From contig CM037835.1 of the NCBI GenBank assembly GCA_021234535.1, positions 4,154,001-4,218,000 on the forward strand: a DNA stretch of 64,000 nt. The letters are read 5' to 3'. Each line of letters begins with the position of its first letter. The stretch's first letter is position 1. The DNA comes from Stichopus chloronotus. Taxonomy: Eukaryota; Echinodermata; Holothuroidea; Aspidochirotida; Stichopodidae. Under the pieces are notes generated by a model that saw only the letters and a list, made by a program, of their open reading frames with translations, had not been told where the DNA came from and ran no database searches. A program made the position numbers and the translations under genes. Of the stretch, positions 14,105-25,720 are shown piece after piece.

Positions 14105-14225
14105 TTGCAACATTGGGTTCCTGCCAGTGACTTACTTGTTGGACAGTCAGGTCTGATCCCAGTCATTCACGAATGAACCCGGCTGCTCCCTTATGGCAGT
14201 ATGCAATGACAGCTGACACAGAAAA
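14105..14225 (+). repeat. Dispersed repeat, copy 1 (related to 18567 and 18679)
   Basis: It starts GCAACATTGGGTTCCTGCC and continues through TTGTTGGACAGTCAGGTCTGA to GAATGAACCCGGCTGC. The same order of blocks recurs in the two copies near 18.6-18.8 kb, with heavy divergence. A SINE-like origin is possible, but I see no clear Pol III A and B boxes. Confidence 0.4.
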
Positions 14226-15732
14226 TCTTCCCTTGATGTGATAGCAGTGTATAGGCCACAATTCTGGGCACTAAACATCAGGTAGGCAAAGGCATTCCTG
14301 ATACTGGTTGAATAAATCATAATGTGGCTGTAACCTAGTGGTAAGTATGGTAGTTGAATATGTCTACATGTACCATGGTAGTCTTATTTGAACTATATTA
14401 TGTACTTGTGGCTTCCATTAGGATTTTCCTTCTAGGGGTCCTAGGACCCATGCACATTTTTATTGGGGGGCCCAGTTAAAAAGTAGAGATCCCTGATCTT
14501 CCTACTGAAAGAATATAGAAGAAGAGATCAGAAGGGATGATCAGAAGAGAGGCAGGTTGGTAGATGTGTTTGTTCATGTTTCAACACTGCAGAATCACAG
14601 CCAGCAGAACTTTGTAACAATGACCTAAGAAAAAGTTATACCCATTATCCGTTATTCCTACTGTGATGCAATCATGCAATCGGCAAATGGAAAAAAAAAA
14701 CAAGGGATTAAGACAAGTGACCATCACTTTAACAATAACCACTTGCTTTAATGTATACACAATTTTCTTTTTTCTTTTCTTCTTTGATTCAACCACCCAA
14801 CAAAACAACATCACATGATGATTTTAGCAGAACACAACAATTCGGTGGATTGTTTGAAACATTCAGCATTCAGGACTGCATGGAGGCTATTACACAGGAC
14901 ACTCATTCACCAGAACAAAGAAAATTTTAATGGAATCAGTTTATTTTGAGCTTTGTGATTGGCTAATAGTTGCACTTGACATGTGATGTTCAAGAATTAG
15001 TATCTGACATTAGCGATTGAAAATCAAACTAGAACCCCTGCCAAGATCACTCTCTGAACTGTTTGACCAATCAGCATCAGTGACTGTGCACCTTGCACTT
15101 AGTCTCATCAGTACCATCTTTAGTACATACAGATACACATACAGCAGTGTAAACAGTAGTTACACACACTCTTCCCAAAAGAAAAAGCAGTGCAAGCTTT
15201 TCATCACATAGGTTTTGCCCAAATGTTTGACCATACTGGATAAAGAGGGTGTATACCTAAAAAAAAAACACTTTATTTCTAGTGGCCGTAGTGCTGTCAC
15301 ATACTGTTTAATTTGCTACACATCGAAATGGTCAGAATTAATAAATGTTCCTATGCTGTTTAAATGTTTTCAAAATAAATCATTTTGGCATATCACTCAC
15401 TGACTTACTTCTGGGTTTATCTTGCTTGTATCAATCGCAGTAGAGATCATACACATGGTTTTCTAAATAGTTATGTCCGATAATATCTGGTAAATAAATC
15501 CATCGAAATATATGTCCCCAATATTCCATCCACATTCAATCTTGACCAAAAAAATGAAAGAATTACTGTTCTTGTAAATAACTGCAGTATTTTTTTACTC
15601 TTGATCAATATTTTTCTAGTGATGTAAAAAACAAAACAGCATTAGCAAATGTTTCCAGAAGATTCAACACATGCCTCCTTTACTGTGTTCAATGTCAATT
15701 AAAAACATAAGCTTAGGCCTGTATGTCCAACA

Positions 15733-16476
15733 AGGGGTGGCATCAAGGGGGGGGCATGGGGGGCAAATGCCCTCAGTCAGAGCCTTTGCCCCCCAGTTGC
15801 CCCCCATACAGCTCCTGAAGTGTAGTGTCCTTTCAGGAGTTTTCAAGGCAAAGTAATTCACAAATAATTTTCCTCCCTGTTTGAATCATTCCCAAACTTT
15901 TCAAAGTAATTAATTCTTGCTGTAGTTGTGAACACATCCCTCTAATACATTATGTACTACCTGGTATGCTCGATACATAGACTTAAAGTGTAACAGATAC
16001 ATATGTATAAATCTATTCCCTGTTAAGCATTCAACTTTCTGTTTTAAGAAAAGTGTAAAAAGTGTCAAGAGATTGCTAATAAGTAGCTTTTAAACATATT
16101 GTCTCTTTCCAACTTTTCATGTTGTCAGTTAAGAAGAGTAATAGCCAAATAAGCCTAGCTTGCATTAAAATCATTTGGAATCTTTGCTTTGAATGATGCA
16201 TTGTGGACCAACATACACCTGTCCTGAGACTTAATTTTTTACCAAGAGATTTGCTAAAACCTCAGAGCTTCCGGGGGCTTCGCCCCTGGACCCCCACTGG
16301 GGCTTTGCCCTGGACCTCACCAGGGACCTTAAGGCAGACCCCTGGACCCCACCCGGTAAGTCTCACATTTCGTGCTCGATTTCATGCTACGCGCGAAAAA
16401 ATTTTTTGTCCCCCCAACATTTTCTTTTGCCCTCCATTTGCCCCTCCCACTTTTAAAATCCTGGTGCCGCACTGAT
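15733..16476. mobile_element. G/C-rich dispersed repeat element
   Basis: The left end contains GGGGTGGCATCAAGG, G runs and GGGGGGCAAATGCCC. The right end has the inverted theme (TTTGCCCCTCCC ... ATCCTGGTGCCGCACTGATG). Inside, 16264-16350 has the CTTCCGGGGGCTTCGCCCC and CTGGACCCC motifs, which I recognise as typical of highly repeated invertebrate elements. The 90-codon frame at 16203-16475 is a by-product of this repeat and not a gene. Confidence 0.55.
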
Positions 16477-16502
16477 GTCCACACCATTCAGGGCAAAGTG
16501 AC

Positions 16503-16534
16503 ACCTCAGTGACTCAAATATGAGTCACTGAGGT
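16503..16534. repeat. Perfect hairpin with paired AP-1 motifs
   Basis: ACCTCAGTGACTCA, a 4-nt loop AATA, then TGAGTCACTGAGGT: a perfect 14-bp inverted repeat. Each arm contains the AP-1/TRE heptamer TGA(C/G)TCA. It lies immediately beside the G/C-rich repeat element. A regulatory role is possible, but a remnant palindrome of a mobile element is equally likely. Confidence 0.7.
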
Positions 16535-17929
16535 TAGGCTATTCGCTATACATCCAATTTGTTTGGATATCTTTACTTGAAATTTTTGAACGGCGGTACA
16601 TGATTGTACCTGTTATTTTTCATGAGACTTTTGGGGACAATTCAACTTCATAATTTTATGTAGTACAGTTTACTTTGCAAGACATGTGCAACCTTTCATG
16701 GAAGCTTGAAGTTTTGACGCAATATCAATGCTTTTTTTTTTGTGATCAAATTTTCGTGTTCCCACCCTACACTATACCGTTTACTTTAAAGTGATTTCGT
16801 GTGTACTGAAAAACCAAAAAGATAAGAATATGTTTGATCTTAACTCTTTCTTTACGTGAGGTTGTACATTAACGGACTATGTCTTTCAATGAAGGAAATG
16901 ACAGTAACTACTTCGAAAAGCAACGGGATTGGCATGAAAACAGTAAAAAACAGAAATCATATTTGAAAATTAACAGTTCTTGCTATAACCACCTACATAA
17001 TGAATATGCAACAGTACAGGTCTCACTAGTGTATCAAAAACATACTACTCAAGTTGTCGCTCCTTGGTAGGTATCAGGAATTGTAGTATTTGGTGCAAGG
17101 AAACACTGTATCTACAAATAACCAACGAACTGAACACAACCTTGTCCGCGGCGTCAGTGATCCTGAGTTGTTAACTGAATATTCAATACTAGTATACTTC
17201 CCATTGGCTTGCTCAAAGAAGCACACCGTTCATTTGAATGGAAACTGTCAACCACTGCATTATCATATTCTACACTTTCTGTCTTTATGTTAGAAGAATT
17301 TGAAATCATATGGCAAAATTAACCAACTGAAACCTATTTATTTTCCCAGATTGTCTAAATGGCATAATTAAAAGCTAATACCAAACTTTTGGAGATGAAA
17401 TTTCAATGTTTTTACTTTTTGCCTATGCATGTAATCACTTTAAGACTGACCATGAAAGGACCCGGCAAAACCCCCAAAAGCCCTTGTAGAGTTTGCTTCA
17501 TTTGATTTTGATAAACTTTGATCATGCTTGATAAAAAGGGTACACTTATTTTATTTCTAGAGGCATTGTAGAAGATTGATATTCGTAGGGAGAGTGGGAT
17601 TTGCTGGATAGCTTTTGCTAACCTTGCAAATCAACAGAGAAACCTTGCCCTCTCAAAATTCACAGGCCTTACCTAGTGTGCGTCCTGCAACATTTTGGCG
17701 CATATTTCCCCTGAGGTCTCGGGTTATCGTGAGCCCTGTGTACTGGGTTAGCTGCTATGTAGTGTTACGTTAGTCACAAAGATACCATAGAATATACCCA
17801 AACAAGGTCGTGCACAAGTGTTAATTTGATCATCTAATGTGCAGTGGATTTCTTTCTATGTTAGAATGATAAGTTAACATTGTAGACAACTGTCATCTCA
17901 CATGGTTGGCTGACTAGGTTGTGCAACGT

Positions 17930-17932
17930 AGG

Positions 17933-17976
<44 letters not shown>

Positions 17977-18017
17977 TAGACTTTATTTAATTCTCAAATA
18001 AGGAAATTACATGTCTG
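17930..18017 (+). repeat. GATA/GACA microsatellite with CTTTATTT tail
   Basis: About 50 bp of GATA then GACA tetranucleotides end in GATAGA and run into CTTTATTTAATTCTCAAATAAGG. A tetranucleotide run joined to a CTTTATTT...AAATAAGG motif is the usual 3' end of some retroposons in marine invertebrates. The body of the element is not recognisable. Confidence 0.65.
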
Positions 18018-18566
18018 CAGTAAAATGACACAAACGAGTAAAACAGTAAATTCCAAGAAAAGAGTAAATTTCACAGTATAAAAGTATAGTATACGTAAGT
18101 ATATATTTCACAGTATAAAGTATACAAATTGTTTTTACGTTAGTTCCGAAGATACCAAAGGTGGGACATACTGTAGTCTTTGTGACTTATTACACTTGGC
18201 ACCCACATGGTCAGGTACTGCACTATGTGAAGGTCACAATCTACAGACATTAATGTATCATTGTAGCTTGTACTATAAACAAATTCATAGTTAATTATTC
18301 TAATTACGTCCTATTGAATTTAGAGTCGGTATATAAATTTGGTTTGGTTTCTGCAATGTCTTTGTCACTAACATAATGTTCTAGATCAATTATTGCAGTG
18401 ACTTGTTGAGTCAGTGCACAAACATGTTGCTGAACATGTCAGTATAATGCTCAAGCATATTTAGCAACAAATTACAGTTTCAAATGAAGAATCACACTCA
18501 TGATGTTGTTTAAAACCCAGTGTCCCACTACCATGTCCTAATACATGTATTGTGTTCTTATGCAGC

Positions 18567-18650
18567 AACATCGTGTTCCTGCCGGTGATGACTTTTCAGC
18601 AGTTGGGTTAGATTCGAGTCTTTTGCACATGAATGGAGTAGATTGTTACA
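18567..18650 (+). repeat. Dispersed repeat, copy 2
   Basis: It starts GCAACATCGTGTTCCTGCC and continues to GATTCGAGTCTTTTGCAC and ATGAATGGAGTAG. This is the same block order as at 14105 and 18679, in the same orientation. The divergence indicates old copies. Confidence 0.45.
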
Positions 18651-18678
18651 GGAGCATGGAATCTTTAAAAGATAAGAT

Positions 18679-18790
18679 AGCAACATCGTGTCCCGGCCCT
18701 TTGACTTGTTGAACGACAAGTCAGATTTGAACCAAGTCTTCTGCAGATGAATGCAGCTGCCATACGGTGTAACAATGACATGCACCTGTA
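18679..18790 (+). repeat. Dispersed repeat, copy 3
   Basis: It starts GCAACATCGTGTCCCGGCCC, continues with GACTTGTTGAACGACAAGTCAG and AACCAAGTCTTCTGCAGATGAATGCAGCTGCC in broken form. It lies in tandem with copy 2 and resembles the 14105 copy. Confidence 0.45.
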
Positions 18791-21033
18791 TGCCAATTAG
18801 CCAAGCACATAAGTTGACCAACTGTCACTGTTAAGTGTGACATATATGCTTACATCATATGTTGCTGTAGAGCAAAACTGACGTAATGTTACATCAGGAG
18901 GCATTCCTGCACACACATCTATGTCCTCCTCAGAAAAAAAATTGAAAGTCCGTGAAACTGACATCAAGAATTTTGAACAGTGGCTCATGTTGTCCTTTAC
19001 TTTCTTTTTCTTTCACCATGGAGTTTGTTTTCACATGAAATTTATCCTTTTTGGAATTCACATGTATGGTGATGTATGTCAAGATTAAACCCACAACAAC
19101 AGGTTTTTGTGTCAGCTTTATTTTTGATTTGGTTGGCTGTTGTTTTGGTGTGATAACTATCTTTTAACCTTTTTTTTCTTGGTTTGCATGATTTGGTGGA
19201 TTTAGCTTCTGTCGTATGCATGTCTTTGTTTGACTCTATGTTGGTACCCTTGTGGGTACCTTAATGAGTCTGTGCACCCTTTATGCATAATAACATAAAT
19301 TCTCCCTGTGTGTGGTATAAGTGTGGACTTCTTGGTTTTAATCCTCTTTTTTCCAGAGAACAAAGATAGACACCTCACAATTACTTCATCAAAACACTTA
19401 CTAAACACTGGTAGATTCTTCTGTCAAGTTTTAGTAGAAAATAAATCTTCCAGTGTTTCATTGTAATGTTTTGTAATCACAAAGTACTTAGCCCTCCAGA
19501 AACAAGATGTATGTATACATTTTTCCTCGATTCTCCTGTATGATTAACACAGAGATAAACTTTGGAGCAACCTGCCCTTAGTATGAAGTTTTGTGGATAT
19601 TTTGAAGTACCATTCACCCAGGGTCACATGATGTATTCCATGATGTCCTGTATCGCTTTATATGTTCCTTGTTAAAGCCCCCATTCATTGAAAACCACAA
19701 AAGTTGGTAAATTTTATGTCTACAGATAGAATAATAATCATACAAATGGAAAATGTCACTTTCCATGTCACCTATGTGTTTGAGAAAGGAGAATGGAATA
19801 TTTGCCCACCTGTGGAAATCCACTGGTGAACCAAAAATACTGCAAATTTCACAGCCCAATTTGATGACATCACAGACTGGAGAGCATGTATGTGCGAGCT
19901 ATATATGAAACTATGTTGACTGCATATGCCTATCATGTGTATGACTGTCAAATTGAACAGTCTGCTGGTCAGGAAAAACCTAACATACACCAGACAGATG
20001 TTATGCATTTGCCTGAGGATTCAACATTAATTTGCTCTTGAAAGTTCAGTAATAATTCTGAAGTCTTTTGAATGTGAAAAGAATATTTGTATTTGGAACG
20101 AAAATTTGTGCTCTGTGCACATTTCTCTTTGCAATAATGCTAAAAGTTAGACATGTTTGAAATCTATGAATAGGGGCTTTAACATCAGGATAGTGATATT
20201 TTACATAGAGTGACAGCCTGAGGTAGCAGGACAACCCTAGTATTGTGGCACTTACAAGTTGCAGCTACTTTTACACCCATATTTCTCTGTAACACAGACA
20301 CTTCCAACTGCATAATTCAATATTTATTTACTTTACCCTTATGCTTGTAAGTACAGTATGAATTTACTGTACCCTGTTGTACAAGTAGTACATTATTGGT
20401 TTACACTATCTTGGTGCTGTTTACAACACTAATTTACTGTACGTAGTGTGCTTCACATGTGTGTAGCCTGATGCTTGTAAGTGTGTACTTTGGCAGTTAA
20501 TTTTGTGAAGACACTGCAAAAAGTTTCAGCGGATTTGCTTGGAGCTACTTTGAGACCGAAATGTTTGGATTCATGTAGCTCAAACTATTAGCTTTTACCA
20601 TGTATCCTGTAGATACATTGCTGAACAGGCTGATACTAACATGGTTTGCATCACTGAATTTAGACAGCTGACAATTGTGCTGTAAATCCACTATACCATG
20701 AAAAGCTTGATAGCAGTTTGGGTACCTTGTAACACTGCCACCAGTCCCATCCAGTCTATTACAAATCTTGCCATAATGCTTATTGGAGAGAGGTAGAGAA
20801 CTAACTGAATCTGGGAAGAGATTCTCACAGAGAATGAAGCAAGTTATTAGATCTGTACCAACATGATATACATGACCCAAGGCTAGTTGTTACTGCTCAG
20901 TCTTCAGTTAGTTTCCTCGATGATTTCATATGGTCTTATAGATCCTTCACCTATGGGACCTGTCTCATTCACCGTTTTGGTCTTTATCTCTTCATCATTT
21001 CAATAATGAAGTCATCTCGTCTTTGTATTACAG

Positions 21034-21168
21034 GAAGTAACAATGCTGCCTGGTGGCAGCATGCATCGGGACTTGCAGGCCTTACTCCAAACCTCTTTGG
21101 CTCCACTCTGGGCACCCTGGGACAAACACAAGATGTTGCATCTTTTCAAAGCATTTTGAAAGCAACTG
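21034..21168 (+). CDS. BAZ2B: BAZ2-like exon 1 (visible): N-terminal Trp-Trp segment
   Basis: The exon follows a TTACAG acceptor and ends at donor GTATGT. It begins with two bases that complete a codon, so the upstream exon must end in phase 1; it leaves one base (phase 1) for the next exon. It encodes about 45 residues starting SNNAAWWQHASG and ending in FQSILKATG. Vertebrate BAZ2B has a comparable N-terminal stretch with a WW pair, hydrophobic Leu/Phe-Gly turns and an FxS near its end, about 100 residues from its start. The function of this stretch is unknown. The call rests on splice signals, matching phase and weak family similarity. I found no convincing upstream exon, so the first coding exon is either outside the window or too short or divergent to see. 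Confidence 0.72.
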
Positions 21169-24100
21169 GTATGTTTATCTATTCAACATGAATTTGGTAA
21201 GGCTAAAATGAGGCGTGGGTGGGAGAGGGGAAAGCAAGAGGTAAAACACTTTGTTGCATTTGCAAAGCACAAAAGCCATAAACTCACTTGATAGTTGCAT
21301 AAATACTGAACAGGTCTTTGGTGTACCTGACATACTTGTGATAAACATGAATATTTCACCACTGACAAAATGTGGCCCAAATGGTTTTATGAGAGTTTAG
21401 TTAACTCTCTTAGTACAGTATGATTTTCAAGACAATATGGCAGCAACTTCTTTTTGCAGATAGCTGCAAATGTCACAGTAATAACTGATGTCACATGATA
21501 CACACCAGTTGGGCTTATGACAAATAGAATTTTTTGTGTATTCACGCATTTTAGGCTTTTAAAAAGCCTTGACTATAAAACTATAGGTAGGTAGACTATG
21601 TGAGATGGTTGGTTTCTGGTTTATGACAGAGTGAAAAAACCTTTCAGTATTTTTTGAGTGCACAAAGTGATAAAAATTAACAACAGTGCTCAGTTTATTG
21701 AGTCAGGTAGTCTGCCTACCGGCATTGTTGCAATGATGATGATGTGTGAGATGAAACACTTGGTATTTAACTTCTTGTTTAGGTTTTTCTGGCTGGATTG
21801 GATTTTTGCTTAGAAGGATATTTGCACGTAAATTACACAAAGGATGCCCATAAAAATAGGGTTTATTCATGGTTCATTCTAATCCAAAGATGTTTTTTTT
21901 TTATTACTTATTTGAAGGAAACTTAACTTGTGAATAAATTCTCTGATAGCATTGTTGTGTTGCCTTAATCAACAAGGACTGTTTCTCCTTTGTGTGTATG
22001 CTTTGAATTACCTGTGAAATTGCTTTTAAAACCGTGATAGCTGGCTGAGTAGTTGCCTGTTACAGAAGTTGTCTGTCACTTGTAGAGAGGTGTAGTAGCA
22101 TAAAGGCAGATCTATTGTTCTAATATCATTATTTCAATGTTACTGACAGACCTGTGCCTAAGCTTGTAGTATTTTTTACAAGGTTAACACCTGTGAACAA
22201 TCTTTACAGAATAATAGAAAAAAAGGACGGAAGAAATGTATCCAAAACTGACTGTAATAAAGTTGCAAGTTGTAATCATCAGAACAGATTCTTAAATATT
22301 CATGTGGACGTCTGACATGTTACCCGGCAGAGTGAGTTACCACTCACATGTCATGAACTTTTACAAGCAACTGGTCAAGCCCCATCTGGAGTAGGAGAAG
22401 TATACTGTACATGCTTGCAAGGAATCCTCACTTTCCAAAGGACAGATGATTTCCGGAGAAGCTTAAGAAAAAAAAAAGAAGCTGTATGGCTGATTGAGTG
22501 ATTTTTTTCCACAAGGGGTGTTGGCTATCATAACAGTTAAAAGTAATTAATCGTGTATCCCTTGAGCTTAGATGACTTTGTGGTGATCTGCTTCCAGTGT
22601 TTAAACTGTTTTTGGTGTCGATAGTTTAACTTTCAGTGATTTTTTTCACTGGTGTAAATCAAGGTGTTCTAGTGATCACAGATTTAAGCTCCAAACAGGA
22701 AACTCTAACTACGTACCTATAAAGAATGTGATGGAGTGACATTTCTGACAATGTGAGAGACTGATTTTTTTTTTTTAAGTTTCAAGGGTCTTGGTTTTTT
22801 TTTTTACTTTCAGTGTCCTTTTTATGAGGACATTGCCCTTTCTGACCCTTTGTCATTAATCATTTGATCCAAAGGCATCATCCTACTTTTTACATCCACA
22901 TTTGTATGTTAGAAGTTTTAACCGTTTAGTATTGGATTAAGTCAGCCCTATACAGTTTTCTCTGCCAAGATAAATCAGTTAATTGGTTAGCTACATATGA
23001 AGCCTACTTTAATTGCCAGCCAGTGCACAAAACTAATATGTTAATGATAAAAGATAATATGTTGATTGCATAGTAGCATCTTTTAGTAGTTATTTGCTGT
23101 AAGTATGCAATTAACTTGGCAGTGTGGTACTGAGAGAGAATTGGTTCTTTGTTTATTTCAACTCTTAAACCAACATTTCTCCCTCTGAGGCCAGAATCTG
23201 AAATACTGTAAATCAACAGAAATATTGGTGCTAAAAATGTTAGCCAGACCATACATAACATAGCATGGCAGTGGGCTTAAAGTAAACTCCATGAATAAGA
23301 GATGAACAAATGCCACAGACAGACTTTGCAACCAAGTCAATTTCAGAAGGAGCATGTAGCAATATACTGAATCTCTGCAAGAAATAATGCCTTGACCATA
23401 TGTTCAGTGATAAAGTGTTCATAATTTTGGGGGGTTAGGTTGATTTTGCTTTACCTTTTGTATCACCAACCATTTGTATGGAAACTGCAGAGTTGGTATA
23501 GAGCAACTAAGTATCTCCTTCAGTGTGATTGGTTTGTCATTTAATAGTACCCATGAATGAGTCACAAAAAGCACTTATGTTTGGGATATCAGCACCCCTT
23601 GAAGGCCTCATGTCACTGTATGCTGTCAGTCTGTAAACATATTATTTTATGTAAGAATTAGAGATAATATTACCATCAATTTCAGCTTTAGTCAGTTTCT
23701 ATGACAATTCTTAGGGAGAGTTGATTTAGTCCATACTTGTTTCTGATTTCCTGTTTTATGTTCTATGATTCACCCTAGACCTGGTGTACCAGAGGAACAG
23801 ACTATATGTTCAGGCCATAGTTTCCCAGAATAATTTCACATAAAATCCATGCACTTCTACACACTGGAACTTGGAAGTGATTGCATGAAGTTGCCAGTTG
23901 TGTGAAGTTGCTAGTTGTTTGAAGGAATTGGAACTACCTAGTTATTGTATTTGGACAAAGCTTTATCTAAAAAACTTAAAATTGTATATACAATAATTCT
24001 GTTAATGTACAGAATTACATGAAAAGGAAAGGGAGACCGTAAACAGTTACACAATAACATTGCAGTGCATGATGCAGTGGTTTGTCATTGTAGTTGATTG

Positions 24101-25475
24101 TTTTTGTTTTTTGTTTCAGTGATAATCATAACCTTTGCAATCATGCATACGTGTGTGTGTGTATATGTATGCGTATGCGTGTGTAGTTGTGGTGTATGTA
24201 TGTTTGGGAAGCTGTACCTTGTAAACATGATATCTCAAGAAGGGAAGCTTCGACAGATTTCATATTTGGTTTGTAGGTGTACCACATTGAGTAGAAAAAC
24301 TTTGTTTTTTATGGAGGTTAATGTTCAGTTGGGGTCAACAGGGGTCAAATTAAAAACCTTGAAAGAAGGATATCTTAAGAAGAGAAGCTGGGACAGATGT
24401 CATATTTGGTATATAGGTGCACATCGTTGACTAGACAAACCTTATTGTTTTTGGTGAAAGACAAAGGTCATTTGGGGTCAGCAGGGGTCAAATTGTGAAA
24501 ACCTTGTAAATATAATATCTCAAGAAGCTTGGACAGATCTCATAGTGGGTATGTAGGTGTGCATCATTGAGTAGAAAAACCCTATTATTTTTGGTGGAGG
24601 TTAAAGGTCATTTGGAGTCAAAAGGGATCAAATTGTGACATCCTAGTAAACATGATGTGTCAAGGAGGGAAGCTGGTATGATCTCATTTGTAATGTGTCC
24701 TGTTGCAGTCAATGTAATTGTAATATGCAGTTGTGCATATTGATACATGATGTATATCAGTCATCATATATCGGATTCATAAAAATCCTGGTAGTGAAAT
24801 CATTGAAACCACAATGCATTTCTGCATGTGGAAGAGTGAAACATAAATTACATACCACTGCTACTTTTGGGACTGACAACTATCTCTTATTGGTGTTTAT
24901 TAATTTGAGTATCTATACCCTAGTCTTTATATTTTGTTTATCTGCCACTTCTCTCTTCTAGTTTTGGTCACTGATTGAACAGTTTATCTCCCATCGTCAA
25001 TTTCCATGTCCCTGACATATATTACACCTTGTTTATACCTAATAGTAGTAATAATAATGAAACAAGACAAGTGCTCATAGGCTTTACCAAAATGGAAAAC
25101 AACAAGAGTAGAGAAGGCAAAAGTAATAATCTGCAGTTGTTTGATAAAAGTACTATGTAAGAAGAATATCATTTTATCATATCCATGTCACCAACATTGT
25201 GACTGAAGTAGTTTCTTTTATGCAACATAAAGCACAAATATATTTAATTCTAAGTCTTTCTTTTCATCAAAGAAGTAATACCATAGTTGACAGTGGCAAA
25301 GAGAAGAGTTTGTCAGTTGTGCAAACAGTTCGCAGAAATTTGAAATTGTGTCAGTGAAGTAAAGAGTGAACTGCTACCATGGGGTGAGCTTATCAAGCGT
25401 GTGCTTTGTTTGCATTATCTTACAGATGGAACCAAAATTGGAATCCTAACAATAAGTTGACTTCTTTTCACTTAG
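21169..25475 (+). other. Intron 1 of the BAZ2-like gene
   Basis: A 4.3-kb intron, GTATGT to CACTTAG. It holds the array of about 140-bp monomers (24216-24695) and a short TG run (24150-24185). The rest is AT-rich with T runs and nothing else I can support. TTACAG at 25421-25425 is an alternative acceptor that would introduce a stop. Confidence 0.7.
24216..24695 (+). repeat. Tandem array, about 140-bp monomer, 3.4 copies (array A)
   Basis: Monomers start near 24216, 24356, 24501 and 24641, each with (A/T)CCTTG/AGTAAA..ATATCTCAAGAAG, then GACAG(A/T).TCATA..GG and GAGTAGA.AAACC, and ending in AAGGTCATTTGGGGTCA..AGGGGTCAAATT. They are diverged by point changes. A TG microsatellite lies just upstream. 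The same monomer type recurs in intron 13 at 52890-53790. Confidence 0.8.
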
Positions 25476-25720
25476 GTAGGGGACGTGGTAGAGGTCGAGG
25501 ACGTGGGAGGGGCCGAGGAAGAGGCTCTGGTGGGCCCAGGGGATCTGGAAGAAGAGGTCGCCCTAGACGGTCTGACTCGGTGATAATGTCAGGATTACCA
25601 CGTGATCTCCCTCACATTGGTATACATCACAATGGTTCCATCGGTGAACTGGTGACTTCTACCTCCTCCATGCCTCTAGGGACCGCTAAGACTGCCGTGT
25701 CTGTCATAAAGGAAACCCCA
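25476..25720 (+). CDS. BAZ2B: BAZ2-like exon 2: RG repeat and AT-hook
   Basis: The acceptor is CACTTAG at 25469-25475 and the donor is GTGAGT at 25721. The exon enters in phase 1 and leaves in phase 0. A nearer-upstream TTACAG (25421-25425) would put a TGA in frame with the preceding exon, so the later acceptor was chosen. The exon opens with about eight Gly-Arg dipeptides, then a Gly/Ser/Pro-rich stretch, then RRGRPRR, which contains the GRP core of an AT-hook (minor-groove binding at AT-rich DNA). The remaining 50 residues are Ser/Thr-rich and unstructured. RG-rich tracts in nuclear proteins commonly bind RNA and are arginine-methylated; that is inferred here. BAZ2A is known to carry several AT-hooks. 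Confidence 0.85.

Larger units (their letters stand above)
1..21033. other. Region without a supported exon, rich in dispersed repeats
   Basis: No open frame here has family similarity, coding-like codon use and flanking splice sites together; the longest frames are about 100-114 codons and look random or repeat-derived. The region is intergenic, or the first intron and 5' flank of the BAZ2-like gene, whose earlier exon is not seen. The supported contents are the repeats listed separately. Stretches 1-2203, 5354-9002, 9139-11998, 13126-14104 and 18800-21033 otherwise show only AT-rich sequence and short homopolymer or TC/TG runs (for example a TC run at 10799-10814). Confidence 0.7.

Noticed and set aside
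16203..16475. 90-codon Pro/Arg-rich frame.
   Set aside because: It is produced by the G/C-rich dispersed repeat and has no independent support.
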